From NCBI RefSeq assembly GCF_002119665.1, contig NZ_CP021111.1:4030001-4094000 (forward strand): a stretch of DNA of 64,000 bases, given 5' to 3'. A program made the translations under genes and the position numbers. The notes below the pieces were generated by a model that saw only the letters and a list, made by a program, of their open reading frames with translations, was not told the DNA's origin and did no database searches. This DNA is from Bordetella genomosp. 13. Lineage in GTDB: Bacteria > Pseudomonadota > Gammaproteobacteria > Burkholderiales > Burkholderiaceae_B. Below are positions 46,673 through 55,921 of this stretch, piece by piece (the first letter of the stretch is position 1; each line of letters starts with the position of its first letter).

Positions 46673-47575
46673 CTACTTAGTAGAGTCCAGGTTGGGGAGC
46701 ATACCGCTCCGGTGGGTCAGGTTTCGATCAGCGGTCGAACCAGTCAAGGCACCTTCGTTGCGCAGCGCGGCGGCGAACTCGGCAGGCGTGCATTTGGGCA
46801 GTGAGCTGTGCGGACGCACCTCGTTGTAGTCCTTGCGCCAGATGGCGATTACCGCCCGTGCGTGCTCGAGCGAGATAAACCAGTTTTCGTTCAAGCATTC
46901 GTCCCGGAACTTGCCGTTGAAGCTCTCCACATAGGCGTTCTGCGTGGGTTTCCCTGGCTGGGTCAGCACAAGCGTCACGCCGTTGGCGGTCGCCCACTGG
47001 TCCAGCGCCCGGCCGGTAAACTCGGGTCCCTGGTCGGTCCTGATCGCCGCGGGGTAGCCGCGGAAACGGCATACCGCATCCAGGATGTCGGCCACGTTCT
47101 GGCCATTTATCCTCCGGCCGACGGCGATTTCCACCGCTTCCTTGGTGCAATCGTCCACCACCGTCAGGCACTTGATCGGGCGCCCGTTGGCCAGGGCGTC
47201 GAAGACGAAGTCCATCGACCAGGTGTGGTTGGGCCCCGACGGCAGCTGCAGCGGACGGCGCTCGACGGCCACGCGATCGCGCTTGCGGCGCTTGCGCACC
47301 GCCAGGCCAGCGTTGCGGTACAGCCGGTAGATTCGCTTGTGGTTGGCGATCCAGCCCTCCCGTTCCAGCAGGATGTGCAGCCGTCGGTAGCCGAACCGGC
47401 GACGTTCGCCCGCCAACGCAACGAGCCTGGCCTGCAACGGCGCGTTCGCCATGCGCGGCTGGTAGTGCAACACGCTGCGTGACAAGCCCAGTGCCCGGCA
47501 GGCCCGCCGCTCCGACAGGCCCAGCTTCGCCCGCACGTCCGCGACGGCAGCCCGTCGCGTCGGCGGGCTCAGTAT
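46673..47575 (-). CDS. IS3-family transposase OrfB
   Basis: The catalytic half, reached by -1 frameshift from orfA at GGAAAAT (47574-47580): orfA would read GGA AAA TAC, OrfB GGG AAA ATA. Motifs: YRRLHILLEREGW, HTWSMDFVFDAL (first Asp), IRTDQGPEF (second Asp), NAYVESFNGKFRDECLN (Glu). Complete DDE set. Confidence 0.9.
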   Translation of the reverse strand: MLSPPTRRAAVADVRAKLGLSERRACRALGLSRSVLHYQPRMANAPLQARLVALAGERRRFGYRRLHILLEREGWIANHKRIYRLYRNAGLAVRKRRKRDRVAVERRPLQLPSGPNHTWSMDFVFDALANGRPIKCLTVVDDCTKEAVEIAVGRRINGQNVADILDAVCRFRGYPAAIRTDQGPEFTGRALDQWATANGVTLVLTQPGKPTQNAYVESFNGKFRDECLNENWFISLEHARAVIAIWRKDYNEVRPHSSLPKCTPAEFAAALRNEGALTGSTADRNLTHRSGMLPNLDSTK

Positions 47576-47832
47576 TTTCCCCGCGCCACGATCCTCAGCG
47601 CTTCGTTGTCCAACATCGACTCGGCCAACAGCTTTTTGAGCCGCGCGTTCTCCGCTTCCAGTGCCTTCAGGCGCTTGGCGTCGGGCACATCCATGCCGCC
47701 GAACTTGCGCCGCCACAGGTAGAACGACGCGTCACTGAAGCCGTGCTTGCGGCAAAGCTCCTTGACCGGCGTGCCGGCGGCCGCCTGCTTCAGGAAGCCG
47801 ATGATCTGCTCTTCGGTGTATCGCTTCTTCAT
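47569..47832 (-). CDS. IS3-family transposase OrfA
   Basis: An 87-residue DNA-binding subunit: KKRYTEEQIIGFLKQAAAGTPVKELCRKHGFSDASFYLWRRKFGG (helix-turn-helix) and a leucine-zipper-like tail (LKALEAENARLKKLLAESMLDNEAL). It overlaps orfB. Confidence 0.93.
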   Translation of the reverse strand: MKKRYTEEQIIGFLKQAAAGTPVKELCRKHGFSDASFYLWRRKFGGMDVPDAKRLKALEAENARLKKLLAESMLDNEALRIVARGKY

Positions 47833-47898
47833 GTCCGTCCTCTTGTGAGACGGACTCTACTAAGATCAGGTTGGCCCGGAAAACGGGGGGCAGGTCAC

Positions 47899-48081
47899 GA
47901 CGTCGAAGCGCCGTTTGTAGAGGCCCGTAATGAGATCGCTCGCCGTAACCTCATTAAATTCCATAGAAACTTCGGGCTCCTCCGCGCGCTGCAGGGCAAG
48001 CAATGCAGCTAGGTACGAAGAGGCCACACCAGGCGCTATGGCGAGCCTGAGCTGTGGGCGTGGGCTGGTGGCGTCGTGCAT
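47899..48081 (-). pseudogene. LysR substrate-domain fragment without HTH, cut by IS3
   Basis: About 61 residues from MHDATSPRPQLRLAIAPGVASSYLAALLALQRAEEPEVSMEF... resemble the start of a LysR effector domain, as seen in the full LysR at 48499 (SLRIAISDGAMDPRLSAFLARCRAEEPEVEIRL). There is no helix-turn-helix upstream: the start codon lies directly before this domain. The IS3 end removes the rest. Either a domain-only gene or a doubly truncated regulator. Confidence 0.6.
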
Positions 48082-48188
48082 GAGAGGCCCCAAGAAGCGA
48101 TAAGACAAGGATGGAAAGTCTTCATGATAGCTAGTTTGAGTTAAACTTAACGTGGTTAAATTGTTTGGACTGTTCGACGCTTCCAAGG
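48082..48188. promoter_or_regulatory. Divergent control region of LysR fragment and XRE gene
   Basis: An AT-rich stretch with AGTTT-GAGTT-AAACT (48133-48147) and nearby GGTTAAATTG. It is a likely operator for the XRE repressor encoded at its edge. Confidence 0.35.
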
Positions 48189-48494
48189 ATGGAGAAGCGA
48201 ACTGTCCGACGAGGCCGTCCCCCAGGAACTACCACTTTCGACGCCGAGCCAGCGTTGGCATTCGGAGCGGCCGTTCGTGTCGCCCGCCTGACGCAAGGTG
48301 TTGCTCAGGAAGAACTGGCTGCGAAAGCAGGGATCGAGCGATCGCACATGGGCAAAATAGAGCGTGGGGAGCACATGCCCACTCTCGCTCTGATCTTAAG
48401 AATCGCCGCCGGACTCAAGCTCAGTGCTGCGGAACTCGTCAGCGCAGCCGAACGCAATCTTCGTGCCGCGGCGCACGATTCAGATAGGCATTGA
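48189..48494 (+). CDS. XRE-family helix-turn-helix regulator
   Basis: A 101-residue DNA-binding protein: FGAAVRVARLTQGVAQEELAAKAGIERSHMGKIERGEHMPTLALILRIAAGLKLSAAELV is a complete Cro/C1-type HTH. The basic N-terminus KRTVRRGRPPG resembles an AT-hook. TTG at 48165 is an alternative start. It ends five bases before the convergent LysR gene. Confidence 0.85.
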   Translation: MEKRTVRRGRPPGTTTFDAEPALAFGAAVRVARLTQGVAQEELAAKAGIERSHMGKIERGEHMPTLALILRIAAGLKLSAAELVSAAERNLRAAAHDSDRH

Positions 48495-48498
48495 CGCT

Positions 48499-49389
48499 TT
48501 AGTCACCCGGAGGTCCTCGCAGACGTTCGATGAAGCGATCCAGCGAAACCGATGAGTTGCTGCTTTCTGGCCGAAGCAGATAGGTTGTGATTACCGCCGT
48601 GTCCTGCGCCAGAGGGCGAATCACCACGTCCGGCCTCTGGCTGATGGGAATCTTGGTCGCCGTCATGAAACCAATCCCATAGCCTGCGCCGACGAGCGTT
48701 AGCATCATGTCCAGCGACGACACTTCTTCGACAACGTTGAGTCTGTGTTCCAGAACCTGTAGCAGCCGATTTAGTTCTCGGCAGTAGCCTTCGCAGGCCA
48801 GTTTGTCGCACAGAACCAGTGGGTGACCCTGAAGTTCGTTCAGCGGAACTTGCTTGTGCGCAAGAAGCGAGTGCCGCGCTGGCATGGCGATCACAATCGG
48901 GTCTCGCCAGATCGGTTCAGCCACGATGCCTTCGCCAACATCCGCCGCGTGTGCAAATCCGATCGTGAAGTCGCCAGACCGTAGGCCCCGTATCTGCTCG
49001 GTCAGCGGTACCTCGGAGAGACGTATCTCGACCTCGGGCTCTTCCGCGCGGCAACGAGCTAGGAACGCCGATAGTCGTGGGTCCATCGCACCATCGGAAA
49101 TTGCAATGCGCAGGCTGCCCCTCAGGCCCGCGGCAATGGCTCTGGCATTTTCACGCGCTTGCTCCAGGACAGTGAAGAGTCGGCGGGTGTCCTGCAAGAA
49201 TGCCGCCCCCGCCACGGTCAGCCGTGTGCCCCTGCGGTCGCGGTCAAACAGCGTGACCCCAAGCTCATCTTCCAATTCCTTGATCGCGCGAGACAAGGGG
49301 GGTTGCTCTATATGCAGCCTCTCGGCCGCCCGCGTGAAATGCAACTCCTCTGCCAAGACGACAAAGCATCGTAGATGACGCAACTCCAT
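48499..49389 (-). CDS. LysR-family regulator
   Basis: A complete regulator of 296 residues: LRHLRCFVVLAEELHFTRAAERLHIEQPPLSRAIKELEDELGVTLFDR (HTH), then GSLRIAISDGAMDPRL and a full effector domain. GAGGAG lies nine bases before the ATG at 49389. Such LysR genes are common cargo near the integrase end of clc-like islands; its target is not evident. Confidence 0.9.
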   Translation of the reverse strand: MELRHLRCFVVLAEELHFTRAAERLHIEQPPLSRAIKELEDELGVTLFDRDRRGTRLTVAGAAFLQDTRRLFTVLEQARENARAIAAGLRGSLRIAISDGAMDPRLSAFLARCRAEEPEVEIRLSEVPLTEQIRGLRSGDFTIGFAHAADVGEGIVAEPIWRDPIVIAMPARHSLLAHKQVPLNELQGHPLVLCDKLACEGYCRELNRLLQVLEHRLNVVEEVSSLDMMLTLVGAGYGIGFMTATKIPISQRPDVVIRPLAQDTAVITTYLLRPESSNSSVSLDRFIERLRGPPGD

Positions 49390-49547
49390 AAATCGGGCTC
49401 CTCGCAAGTCCTCATTCGCGCCAGATGTCCCGTGGACGAATCACGGTGGACGGGGAGGCTGGATCCATTTCAGGGAAGTTGATGCGCTTGACATCGCAAA
49501 AACTGGCACCTTGAGCGCTCGTGGTTGCTCGTGACGCGTCCCAAGCG

Positions 49548-49570
49548 CGCGCGCCCAATCGGGGCGCGCG
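49548..49570 (-). terminator. GC hairpin downstream of copK
   Basis: CGCGCGCCC and GGGCGCGCG with a five-base loop, flanked by GTGAC/GTCAC. No T-run, so termination is possible, not proved. Nothing else is seen in 49390-49620. Confidence 0.4.
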
Positions 49571-49620
49571 TCTCTGTCACACTGTGCAGAAGCTTTGAAA
49601 AGCACCGCACACCCGCGGCG

Positions 49621-49905
49621 TCATCCGCCGTGCTCTTTTTGTAGCAGCGACCCGAGGCGAGCGACTTCATTGCTGGTGATCGCGATGTTGCGCCCATCCT
49701 TCGTCGACACCGAAGCTCCGACATTGAGATAGACGGCGCGCCCGAAGCGGCTTTCCTGTGCCATCTTTCCGTCCTTGAAGATGTACAGCGTTCCCCCGTC
49801 AGCCAAGGGAACCATTTCCTTGGCTGCTTGGGCTGCTGCATGACCGGCGAAGGCTGGCACGGAGAGAGCGCTCAACAGGGCGGCAATGACAATTTGCGAT
49901 TTCAT
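49621..49905 (-). CDS. copK: Periplasmic copper-binding protein CopK
   Basis: A 94-residue exported protein. Signal peptide MKSQIVIAALLSALSVPAFA; the mature part has LADGGTLYIFKDGKMAQESRFGRAVYLN...KDGRNIAITSNEVARLGSLLQKEHGG, which matches CopK of Cupriavidus (FKDGKM and the C-terminal His). CopK binds Cu(I)/Cu(II) in the periplasm under copper stress. AAAGGAG precedes the ATG. It is last in the cop cluster and has its own upstream region with a possible CopR box. Confidence 0.85.
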   Translation of the reverse strand: MKSQIVIAALLSALSVPAFAGHAAAQAAKEMVPLADGGTLYIFKDGKMAQESRFGRAVYLNVGASVSTKDGRNIAITSNEVARLGSLLQKEHGG

Positions 49906-49988
49906 GATCGACTCCTTTGTAAAAACGACGACAACTTGCGCCGCGTCGTTAAATGTAGAAGCAGGCGGTCTACAGAGCGCTTACCCGT

Positions 49989-50008
49989 GCATTACATTCA
50001 ATTCATGT
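49989..50008 (-). promoter_or_regulatory. Possible CopR box upstream of copK
   Basis: CATTACATTCAATTCATGTG, sharing TTACATTCA and CATGT with the palindrome in the copA-copR gap. It is 85-100 bases upstream of copK. Confidence 0.4.
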
Positions 50009-50033
50009 GCTGTCATCTGCCGCCCATGAAGGA

Positions 50034-50960
50034 CTAGGTTCCAGTGGGAGACAAGATGCCAAGCCATGCAACGCTCGCCAGAACCAAAACGGCCAAGGTC
50101 GCCTCCGTGAACAGACTCTGTCTAAGCTTGATGACTGCCTGTGCGCGATTGCCTGCCTTCAAAGCAGCCTCCAGGCTCGGGCTCAACCGATACCGATTGG
50201 CAGCAGCCAACGCCAGCATGCCTGCGAAAAGCAAGAGCTTTACCATCAGCAGCCGGCCATACAGCGTCGAGATGAGCGGATCAAACGATGGTCCGGCGAT
50301 CAACAGGTAATTGAGAATTCCACTCACGACGAGTGCAGCCACGATCGCTGTACCTATGCGAGTAAAGCCATTCGACGTCCGACTGAGGACCGCTACCGGG
50401 TCTTGCGCGACATCCTGCTTGTGGGATGCCAGCATCAAGAACGCCACCAATGCGCCCACCCAAGCGCCCGCTGCCCAGAGGTGCGTGATATCCGACGCAA
50501 GATGGATGTAGCCGCGAACGCCGTCGTCCATCGCGCCGTGGCCTGCCCACGCAAGGGTCGCCAGCGCCACGCCGGTGGAGAGCGCCATCACTGCAAATCG
50601 CAAGGTAGCGTTCAATTTCAACATTGCGACGAGCACACACACCAACAGCGCGAGGATGCGAATGCACCAGGCGATGCCCATGTGCGTGCCCGTAATGAGC
50701 ATGTCGAAGACGTGCGTTGACAGCTCCGCGTAGCTCTGGGCACCGGACATGGCCTTGGCCATGACCGTCATGCCCCACATCGACAGGGCAATGCCGATGG
50801 CAGCGGATGCGCCAATGAGGACGCGATAGCGGCGCGAGATCGTCGAGGATCGCTCGTCGTTGCCCAAAGCATAGAGACCGAACATGGCGACGCCAAACGC
50901 CGCCGCCAGGTCCAGATACAGCGCCAGGCGCAGGACGATGGTCAACCAATCCCCGGCCAT
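50034..50960 (-). CDS. copD: Copper resistance membrane protein CopD
   Basis: A 308-residue inner membrane protein with about eight helices, of the CopD/PcoD family, thought to import copper together with CopC. Histidines and methionines in helices (ITGTHMGIAWCIRIL, LASDITHLWAAGAWVGALVAF) are the expected ligands. It starts four bases after copC. Confidence 0.92.
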   Translation of the reverse strand: MAGDWLTIVLRLALYLDLAAAFGVAMFGLYALGNDERSSTISRRYRVLIGASAAIGIALSMWGMTVMAKAMSGAQSYAELSTHVFDMLITGTHMGIAWCIRILALLVCVLVAMLKLNATLRFAVMALSTGVALATLAWAGHGAMDDGVRGYIHLASDITHLWAAGAWVGALVAFLMLASHKQDVAQDPVAVLSRTSNGFTRIGTAIVAALVVSGILNYLLIAGPSFDPLISTLYGRLLMVKLLLFAGMLALAAANRYRLSPSLEAALKAGNRAQAVIKLRQSLFTEATLAVLVLASVAWLGILSPTGT

Positions 50961-50964
50961 GGGC

Positions 50965-51351
50965 TTACTTCACCTTGAAGGTGACGTTACCCGTGATCGG
51001 ATGCGTGTCCGAGGAGACGGCACGCCATTCGACGCGATAGTCACCGGGCTGGAGCGCCTGTGCCGGCGTGATGACCATGGTCTTGCCGTCGCCGGCAGCC
51101 GCGACGCTGGCGTTGATCTTCATCGGGCCATGGCTCGCCATTCCCGGCATGCCAGTCATGACAAGGCTCGCGGCGGAGAACTGCGGCACCAGCGTCTCGG
51201 AGAACTTCAGTTCGATGGTGGCTGGCGCAGAAACCTGCGACTTGTCGGCCGGCGTTGAAGACACCAGCGAAGGATGCGCGAATGCGGCGGTGGCGAACAG
51301 ACCAGCAGCGATCGGCGCGACGAGCTTGGCGATGAAATGTGAACGGGTCAT
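50965..51351 (-). CDS. copC: Periplasmic copper-binding protein CopC
   Basis: A 128-residue exported protein. Signal peptide ends TAAFA, so the mature N-terminus is His (HPSLVSSTPADKSQV), the Cu(II) ligand of CopC. A Met-rich loop MTGMPGMASHGPMKI suits Cu(I), and the second His site is SSDTHPITG. Start at 51351 is preferred to the open frame from 51423. Confidence 0.93.
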   Translation of the reverse strand: MTRSHFIAKLVAPIAAGLFATAAFAHPSLVSSTPADKSQVSAPATIELKFSETLVPQFSAASLVMTGMPGMASHGPMKINASVAAAGDGKTMVITPAQALQPGDYRVEWRAVSSDTHPITGNVTFKVK

Positions 51352-51492
51352 AGAAGTTTCTACCTGGATGTGTGAGGTGTGGTTTAAGAACGAAATGCCG
51401 AGATAAGGCTTGCACCTTTGCAACGGCGTGGAACGAAAGAAACGGTTTGCTGGGCGATAGCAGGCTCCTGTAGTTTCAGAAAGAAAATCCGG

Positions 51493-53973
51493 TCACAGTC
51501 GGCTCGCTCTCAGGCGCAAGGCGTTGCCAACGACCGACGCCGAACTCAGGCTCATCGCCAATGCTGCGATCAGCGGCGACAGCAGCCAGCCCGTGAGGGG
51601 ATAGAGAACCCCGGCGGCGATGGGGATGCCCAGCGCGTTGTAGAGGAAGGCGAACATGAGGTTCTGCTTCATGTTGCGCACGGTACTCACCGAGAGCGTG
51701 CGAGCGACAGCGATGCCACGCAGGTCACCCTTGACCAGCGTGACCTGGGCGCTGTTCATCGCCACGTCGGTTCCCGTTCCCATGGCGATGCCCACGTCTG
51801 CCTTCGCCAAGGCCGGCGCGTCGTTGATGCCGTCTCCGGCCATGGCGACGATGCGTCCTTCTTTCTGCAGTCGCTCGATCAACATGAGCTTGTCCGCCGG
51901 CTTGACCTCACCATGCACCTCGTCGATGCCTAGGCGTGCACCGACGGCTTTGGCGGTGGTCTGCCCGTCCCCGGTGGCCATGATGACCCGCAGGCCCGCA
52001 GCCTTCAACGCGGCCAGGGCCTCGGGGGTGCTGCCCTTGACCGGATCGGACACGGCGAGCAAGCCCGCGAGCTGCCCGTCCACCGCCAGGTACATGACGC
52101 TGGCCCCTTCGCCGCGCAGAGCTTCGGCCTGGGGTACGAGCGGTTCCACCGATACGCCAGACTGTTCCATCAGCACTGTGTTGCCCAACGCCAGTTGCCG
52201 GTGCTCAACCTTTCCGCGCACGCCGATGCCGGTTCCCGATTCAAAGCTCTGAGGCTTCACGAGTTGGAGGCCCTGGGCACGCGCGGCCTGCACGATGGCG
52301 TCGGCCAGGGGGTGTTCACTGCCCTGGTCCAGGCTGGCCGCAAGACGCAGCACCTCATCGTTCGTAAAGCCGGGGGCTGCGACGACCTGATCGAAAGCAG
52401 GTCGGCCTTCGGTCAGGGTTCCTGTCTTGTCGATGACGAGGGTATCGACCTTGCGAAGATTCTCGATCGCCGCGGCATCGCGGAACAGCACGCCCTGCGT
52501 GGCGCCACGGCCCGTTGCGACCATGATCGACATCGGCGTGGCCAGACCCAGCGCGCACGGGCAGGCGATGATCAGGACGGCCACCGCATTGATCAGTCCA
52601 TAGACCCAGGTGGGCTGTGGCCCGAAGAATCCCCATACAAGGAGCGTCGTTACCGCAATGGCGACGACGGCCATCACGAAGTAGCCGGCAACGACATCGG
52701 CCATGCGTTGCATCGGTGCCTTGGAACGCTGCGCCTGGGCGACCATCTGGACGATCTGCGATAGAACGGTGTCCGAGCCGATCCGCTCCGAACGCATGAC
52801 CAGCGCGCCGCTGGTGTTGAGTGTGGCCCCGATGACCTTGTCGCCCACGCGCTTGCTGACGGGCAGCGGTTCGCCGGTCAGCATGGATTCGTCAATCGAG
52901 CTGCTGCCCTCGTGCACGATGCCATCCACCGGCACCTTCTCGCCGGGTCGGATGCGCAGCAGGTCGCCGACGTGCACATGGCTGAGTGGCACGTCTTCCT
53001 CGCTGCCGTCCGCATTGATGCGCCGCGCCGTCTTGGGTGCCAGCCCCAGCAGCGACTTGATGGCTGCCGAAGTCTGGGAGCGGGCCTTGAGTTCCAGCAC
53101 CTGGCCGAGCAGTGTCAGCGAGATGATGACGGCGGCGGCCTCGAAATACACGCCGACCCGTCCCATGGACATGAAGGAAGCTGGAAACACTTCCGGCGCA
53201 ACGGTTGCCACAACGCTGTAGATGAATGCCGCACCCGTTCCCAGGCCGATCAGTGTCCACATGTTCGGGCTGCGGTTGACCACGGACAGCCAGCCGCGGG
53301 AGAAGAAGGGCCAGCCGGCCCACAGCACGATCGGCAACGACAGCACCAACTCGACCCAGCTCTGTGTAGCCATGTCCATCAGGTGCAGCCGCTCGCCCAG
53401 CATCGCCAGCGCCAAGACCACGAGCGTCAGCGGCAAGGTCCACCAGAAGCGACGCGAGAAGTCACGCAACTCCGGGTTGTCGTCATCGAGGTCGGGCAGC
53501 AGAGGCTCCAGCGTCATCCCGCACTTGGGGCAGGTTCCCGGATGATCCTGGCGGATCTCCGGGTGCATCGGGCAGGTGTAGATGGTTCCGGGCGCGGTTG
53601 GCGATGCCGCCGGGGCCGGTGAAACTGCGGTGCTGGCATGGTGATGCGGTGCATGGCCGCTGCCTGTGCCTATGCCCGCGTCACCGCTGGCATATCGCGC
53701 CGGATCGGCGTCGAATTTGGCCTTGCATCCGGTGCTGCAAAACAAGTACGTGTTCCCCAAGTGCGTGGAACGGTGCTCCGACGCCGCCGTGACCGCCATG
53801 CCACACACCGGATCTCGCGTCGCGGCATCGGGCTGCGTGTGGCTTGAGGACCCGCCCGCGTCGTCACTTCCAGCATGGCTGGCGTGATGGTGGTGCGTAT
53901 GCGGGCCGGACGTTGTGGCACCCGCCGCCATGCCTGCGTGCTCATGTCCTGAAGACTTGCTGGGTGAATTCAT
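51493..53973 (-). CDS. Cu(I)-exporting P1B-type ATPase with YHS and metal-binding N-terminus
   Basis: An 826-residue copper ATPase. The N-terminus is unusual: a His-rich segment (HTHHHH), a YHS domain ([35 protein letters not shown], about 54-88) and a heavy-metal-binding [22 protein letters not shown] (about 131-152), and no classical HMA domain. The core has CPC (471-473), DKTGT (Asp515 phosphorylated), SEHPLADA and [16 protein letters not shown]. It pumps Cu(I) out of the cytoplasm. It is part of the cop cluster. Confidence 0.95.
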   Translation of the reverse strand: MNSPSKSSGHEHAGMAAGATTSGPHTHHHHASHAGSDDAGGSSSHTQPDAATRDPVCGMAVTAASEHRSTHLGNTYLFCSTGCKAKFDADPARYASGDAGIGTGSGHAPHHHASTAVSPAPAASPTAPGTIYTCPMHPEIRQDHPGTCPKCGMTLEPLLPDLDDDNPELRDFSRRFWWTLPLTLVVLALAMLGERLHLMDMATQSWVELVLSLPIVLWAGWPFFSRGWLSVVNRSPNMWTLIGLGTGAAFIYSVVATVAPEVFPASFMSMGRVGVYFEAAAVIISLTLLGQVLELKARSQTSAAIKSLLGLAPKTARRINADGSEEDVPLSHVHVGDLLRIRPGEKVPVDGIVHEGSSSIDESMLTGEPLPVSKRVGDKVIGATLNTSGALVMRSERIGSDTVLSQIVQMVAQAQRSKAPMQRMADVVAGYFVMAVVAIAVTTLLVWGFFGPQPTWVYGLINAVAVLIIACPCALGLATPMSIMVATGRGATQGVLFRDAAAIENLRKVDTLVIDKTGTLTEGRPAFDQVVAAPGFTNDEVLRLAASLDQGSEHPLADAIVQAARAQGLQLVKPQSFESGTGIGVRGKVEHRQLALGNTVLMEQSGVSVEPLVPQAEALRGEGASVMYLAVDGQLAGLLAVSDPVKGSTPEALAALKAAGLRVIMATGDGQTTAKAVGARLGIDEVHGEVKPADKLMLIERLQKEGRIVAMAGDGINDAPALAKADVGIAMGTGTDVAMNSAQVTLVKGDLRGIAVARTLSVSTVRNMKQNLMFAFLYNALGIPIAAGVLYPLTGWLLSPLIAALAMSLSSASVVGNALRLRASRL

Positions 53974-54086
53974 AGTGACAAGTGCCCTCCGCCGTTAACC
54001 TTTGGTGTCTGGTGATCGCAGCAGGCCGCAGGCGCGCAAGGAGACAAGCGCGGCGTCGCGTGCTCGCACGGTGCGAGTGCCTCGAC

Positions 54087-54359
54087 TCATTGCTTCTGCT
54101 CCTTGGAGGCTGCGGCACCTTCCTTACCCTGACGCGCGGCATGATCGTGTCCGCCGTGGCCGTGACCACGGTGCATGAACAGGTGCATCAGCGGACAAGC
54201 CGCCAGCAGCAGGAAGGGGAGATAGCCGGCAACATGTGCCGTATGCTCCTTGAGCAGGAAATACGCGGCGACAGCGGCGATGATGAGGAACGCCACGCCG
54301 TAGCGCGATCGCCAGAACCGGGGGCGATCGCTGGGGGTCTGTGTGTGCTGATGCTGCAT
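54087..54359 (-). CDS. DUF2933 small membrane protein
   Basis: A 90-residue protein with two short helices (GVAFLIIAAVAAYFLLKEH, AGYLPFLLLAACPLMHLFMH) and a His/Gly-rich tail (HRGHGHGGHDHAA), of the DUF2933 family that is usually near copper genes. A membrane metal-binding role is likely; not proven. Confidence 0.8.
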   Translation of the reverse strand: MQHQHTQTPSDRPRFWRSRYGVAFLIIAAVAAYFLLKEHTAHVAGYLPFLLLAACPLMHLFMHRGHGHGGHDHAARQGKEGAAASKEQKQ

Positions 54360-54392
54360 GGCATATCTCCACGGAGAAGGGTTGATGGATGG

Positions 54393-54878
54393 TCAGCGAT
54401 GCGACTGATAGACCGTGCTGCTACCGTTTTTCCCAATCAGCAGCACGTCGTAGGCGTCCTTGCGTCCACCATAGGCCGGACCATCCATGCCGGGCGAACC
54501 GACCGGCATGCCGGGCGCCGCGAGGCCGATGGCCTGCGGGGCTTCGCGCAGCAAGCGTTGAATGTCCGAGGCAGGCACATGACCCTCGATGGCATAGCCG
54601 CCGATCTGCGCCGTGTGGCAAGAACCGTACTTCTGCGGGATGCCCAGCCGCGTGCGCGCTGCGGTGTTCCCGGTGTCGAGAACCTGCACATCGAAGCCTG
54701 CGCCTTGCAGGTGTGAGACCCAGTCCTTGCAGCATCCGCAGCTCGGGTCCTTCCAGACCTTGGCAATCGGTCGGCTCTGCGCCAGGCTCGGTCCTGCGAG
54801 TGCCATCACCAACAAGCCAGCGATCAATGCCTGGCGTCTCGGCACTTTGCCCTGGCTTCTGTCGTAGTGCATGTTCAT
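54393..54878 (-). CDS. DUF411 metal-binding protein
   Basis: A 161-residue exported protein with a signal peptide (cleavage at SLAQ). The DUF411 core is KVWKDPSCGCCKDWVSHLQGAGFDV, with CGCC as probable metal site, GSCHTAQIGGYAIEGHVPASDIQRLL and MPVGSPGM. DUF411 proteins occur in copper and cadmium clusters. It lies 37 bases after copB. Confidence 0.87.
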   Translation of the reverse strand: MNMHYDRSQGKVPRRQALIAGLLVMALAGPSLAQSRPIAKVWKDPSCGCCKDWVSHLQGAGFDVQVLDTGNTAARTRLGIPQKYGSCHTAQIGGYAIEGHVPASDIQRLLREAPQAIGLAAPGMPVGSPGMDGPAYGGRKDAYDVLLIGKNGSSTVYQSHR

Positions 54879-54915
54879 GGATCGCCTCTCATCAGATGAT
54901 CAAACCCGCTAGGTT

Positions 54916-55896
54916 CTAGAACCAGAATCGCACGCCAGCCACCCAGCGCGTCTGCTGCGCACGGCCGCCTTCGGCACGCACATAGTCCGCGGTGCGTCCG
55001 AAGCTGCCCGCCCGTTCCACGCCGATATAGGGGGCGAACTGGCGACTGAATTCATAGCGCAGGCGCAAGCCAGCAGACGCTTCGGCCAGGCCCTTGCCGA
55101 TACCGCGTTCCGGGTCGTCCTTGCCATAAAACTGCAACTCGGCGCGAGGCTCCAGAATCAGTCGCTGGGTCAGCAGCAGCTCGTAGCTGCCTTCGACACG
55201 CAGCGCCGTACGTCCACCACTTCCCACGTAGCCCGTCGCCTCCAGCTCGAACCAGTAGGGGGCGAGGCCCTGGATGCCGAAAGCCAACCATTGACGGCTC
55301 GGGCCTTCCCCGTTATCCACCCGAACGCCGAGCTGGGTGTCCCAGTACGGTGCGACGGCGTGCCCCCAGAGAAGCTCGGTACGCGATTCTTCGAGCTTTC
55401 CTTTGGCGATATCGCCTTCGGCCTTCACGACGGCCTTGTTGTAGGTCGTCCCATACCACGCCTGGAGGTCGTAGGCCGTGGAGTCGTCTCCTTTGCGCGT
55501 GAAGCGGCGTTCCAGAGTTTCGCCGCGCAACGAAAAGAACCTGTGTTCGTCGGCCAGCATCAGCCGCGGCACACCGGGTACGGCGTAGTCGCCCGATCCC
55601 AATGTCAGGCCATTGGAGTAGCCATGCGGATCGCGGGCGTCAGGAGGCGCCGACCCGCCCTGCATCTGCATGTTGCCGTGATCCATGGCCGGGGCCGCGG
55701 TCGAGCCGCTCGCCGACGTCGCGTGACCCGCGTGCGGGTCGGCGGCAGGAGCCACGGTCTGAGTGGATGGCGCGGCCGTTTGAGCGTCGGCCTGGCCGTG
55801 CGCTGCATGGTCGTTCTGTGCTTGTGCCTGGGCGGCGACGCTTACCAGGGCCAGAAGCGTCGTGGCCAGTGCGCGAGTGGGGAGTGCTTTGGACAT
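54916..55896 (-). CDS. copB: Copper resistance outer membrane protein CopB
   Basis: A 326-residue outer membrane protein of the CopB/PcoB type. Signal peptide (about 1-27), then a His/Met/Ala-rich segment (ADPHAGHATSAS, MDHGNMQMQGG) for metal binding, and a C-terminal barrel beginning RFFSLRGETLERRFTRKGDDS and ending VRFWF with terminal aromatic residue. The ATG at 55896 is preferred over 55956. Confidence 0.92.
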   Translation of the reverse strand: MSKALPTRALATTLLALVSVAAQAQAQNDHAAHGQADAQTAAPSTQTVAPAADPHAGHATSASGSTAAPAMDHGNMQMQGGSAPPDARDPHGYSNGLTLGSGDYAVPGVPRLMLADEHRFFSLRGETLERRFTRKGDDSTAYDLQAWYGTTYNKAVVKAEGDIAKGKLEESRTELLWGHAVAPYWDTQLGVRVDNGEGPSRQWLAFGIQGLAPYWFELEATGYVGSGGRTALRVEGSYELLLTQRLILEPRAELQFYGKDDPERGIGKGLAEASAGLRLRYEFSRQFAPYIGVERAGSFGRTADYVRAEGGRAQQTRWVAGVRFWF

Positions 55897-55921
55897 TCTT
55901 GGTCTTCCTTGTGCGCTGGGT

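Larger units (their letters stand above)
46644..47897 (-). mobile_element. IS3-family insertion sequence
   Basis: An element of 1254 bases with long imperfect inverted ends of about 45 bases: both begin TGACCTGCCCCC, contain GGGCCA, and end TTAGTAGAGTCC. It carries orfA and orfB. The flanks (…TTCCG / CGACG…) show no target duplication. It has cut the 3' part of the LysR-like gene on its right. Confidence 0.88.
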
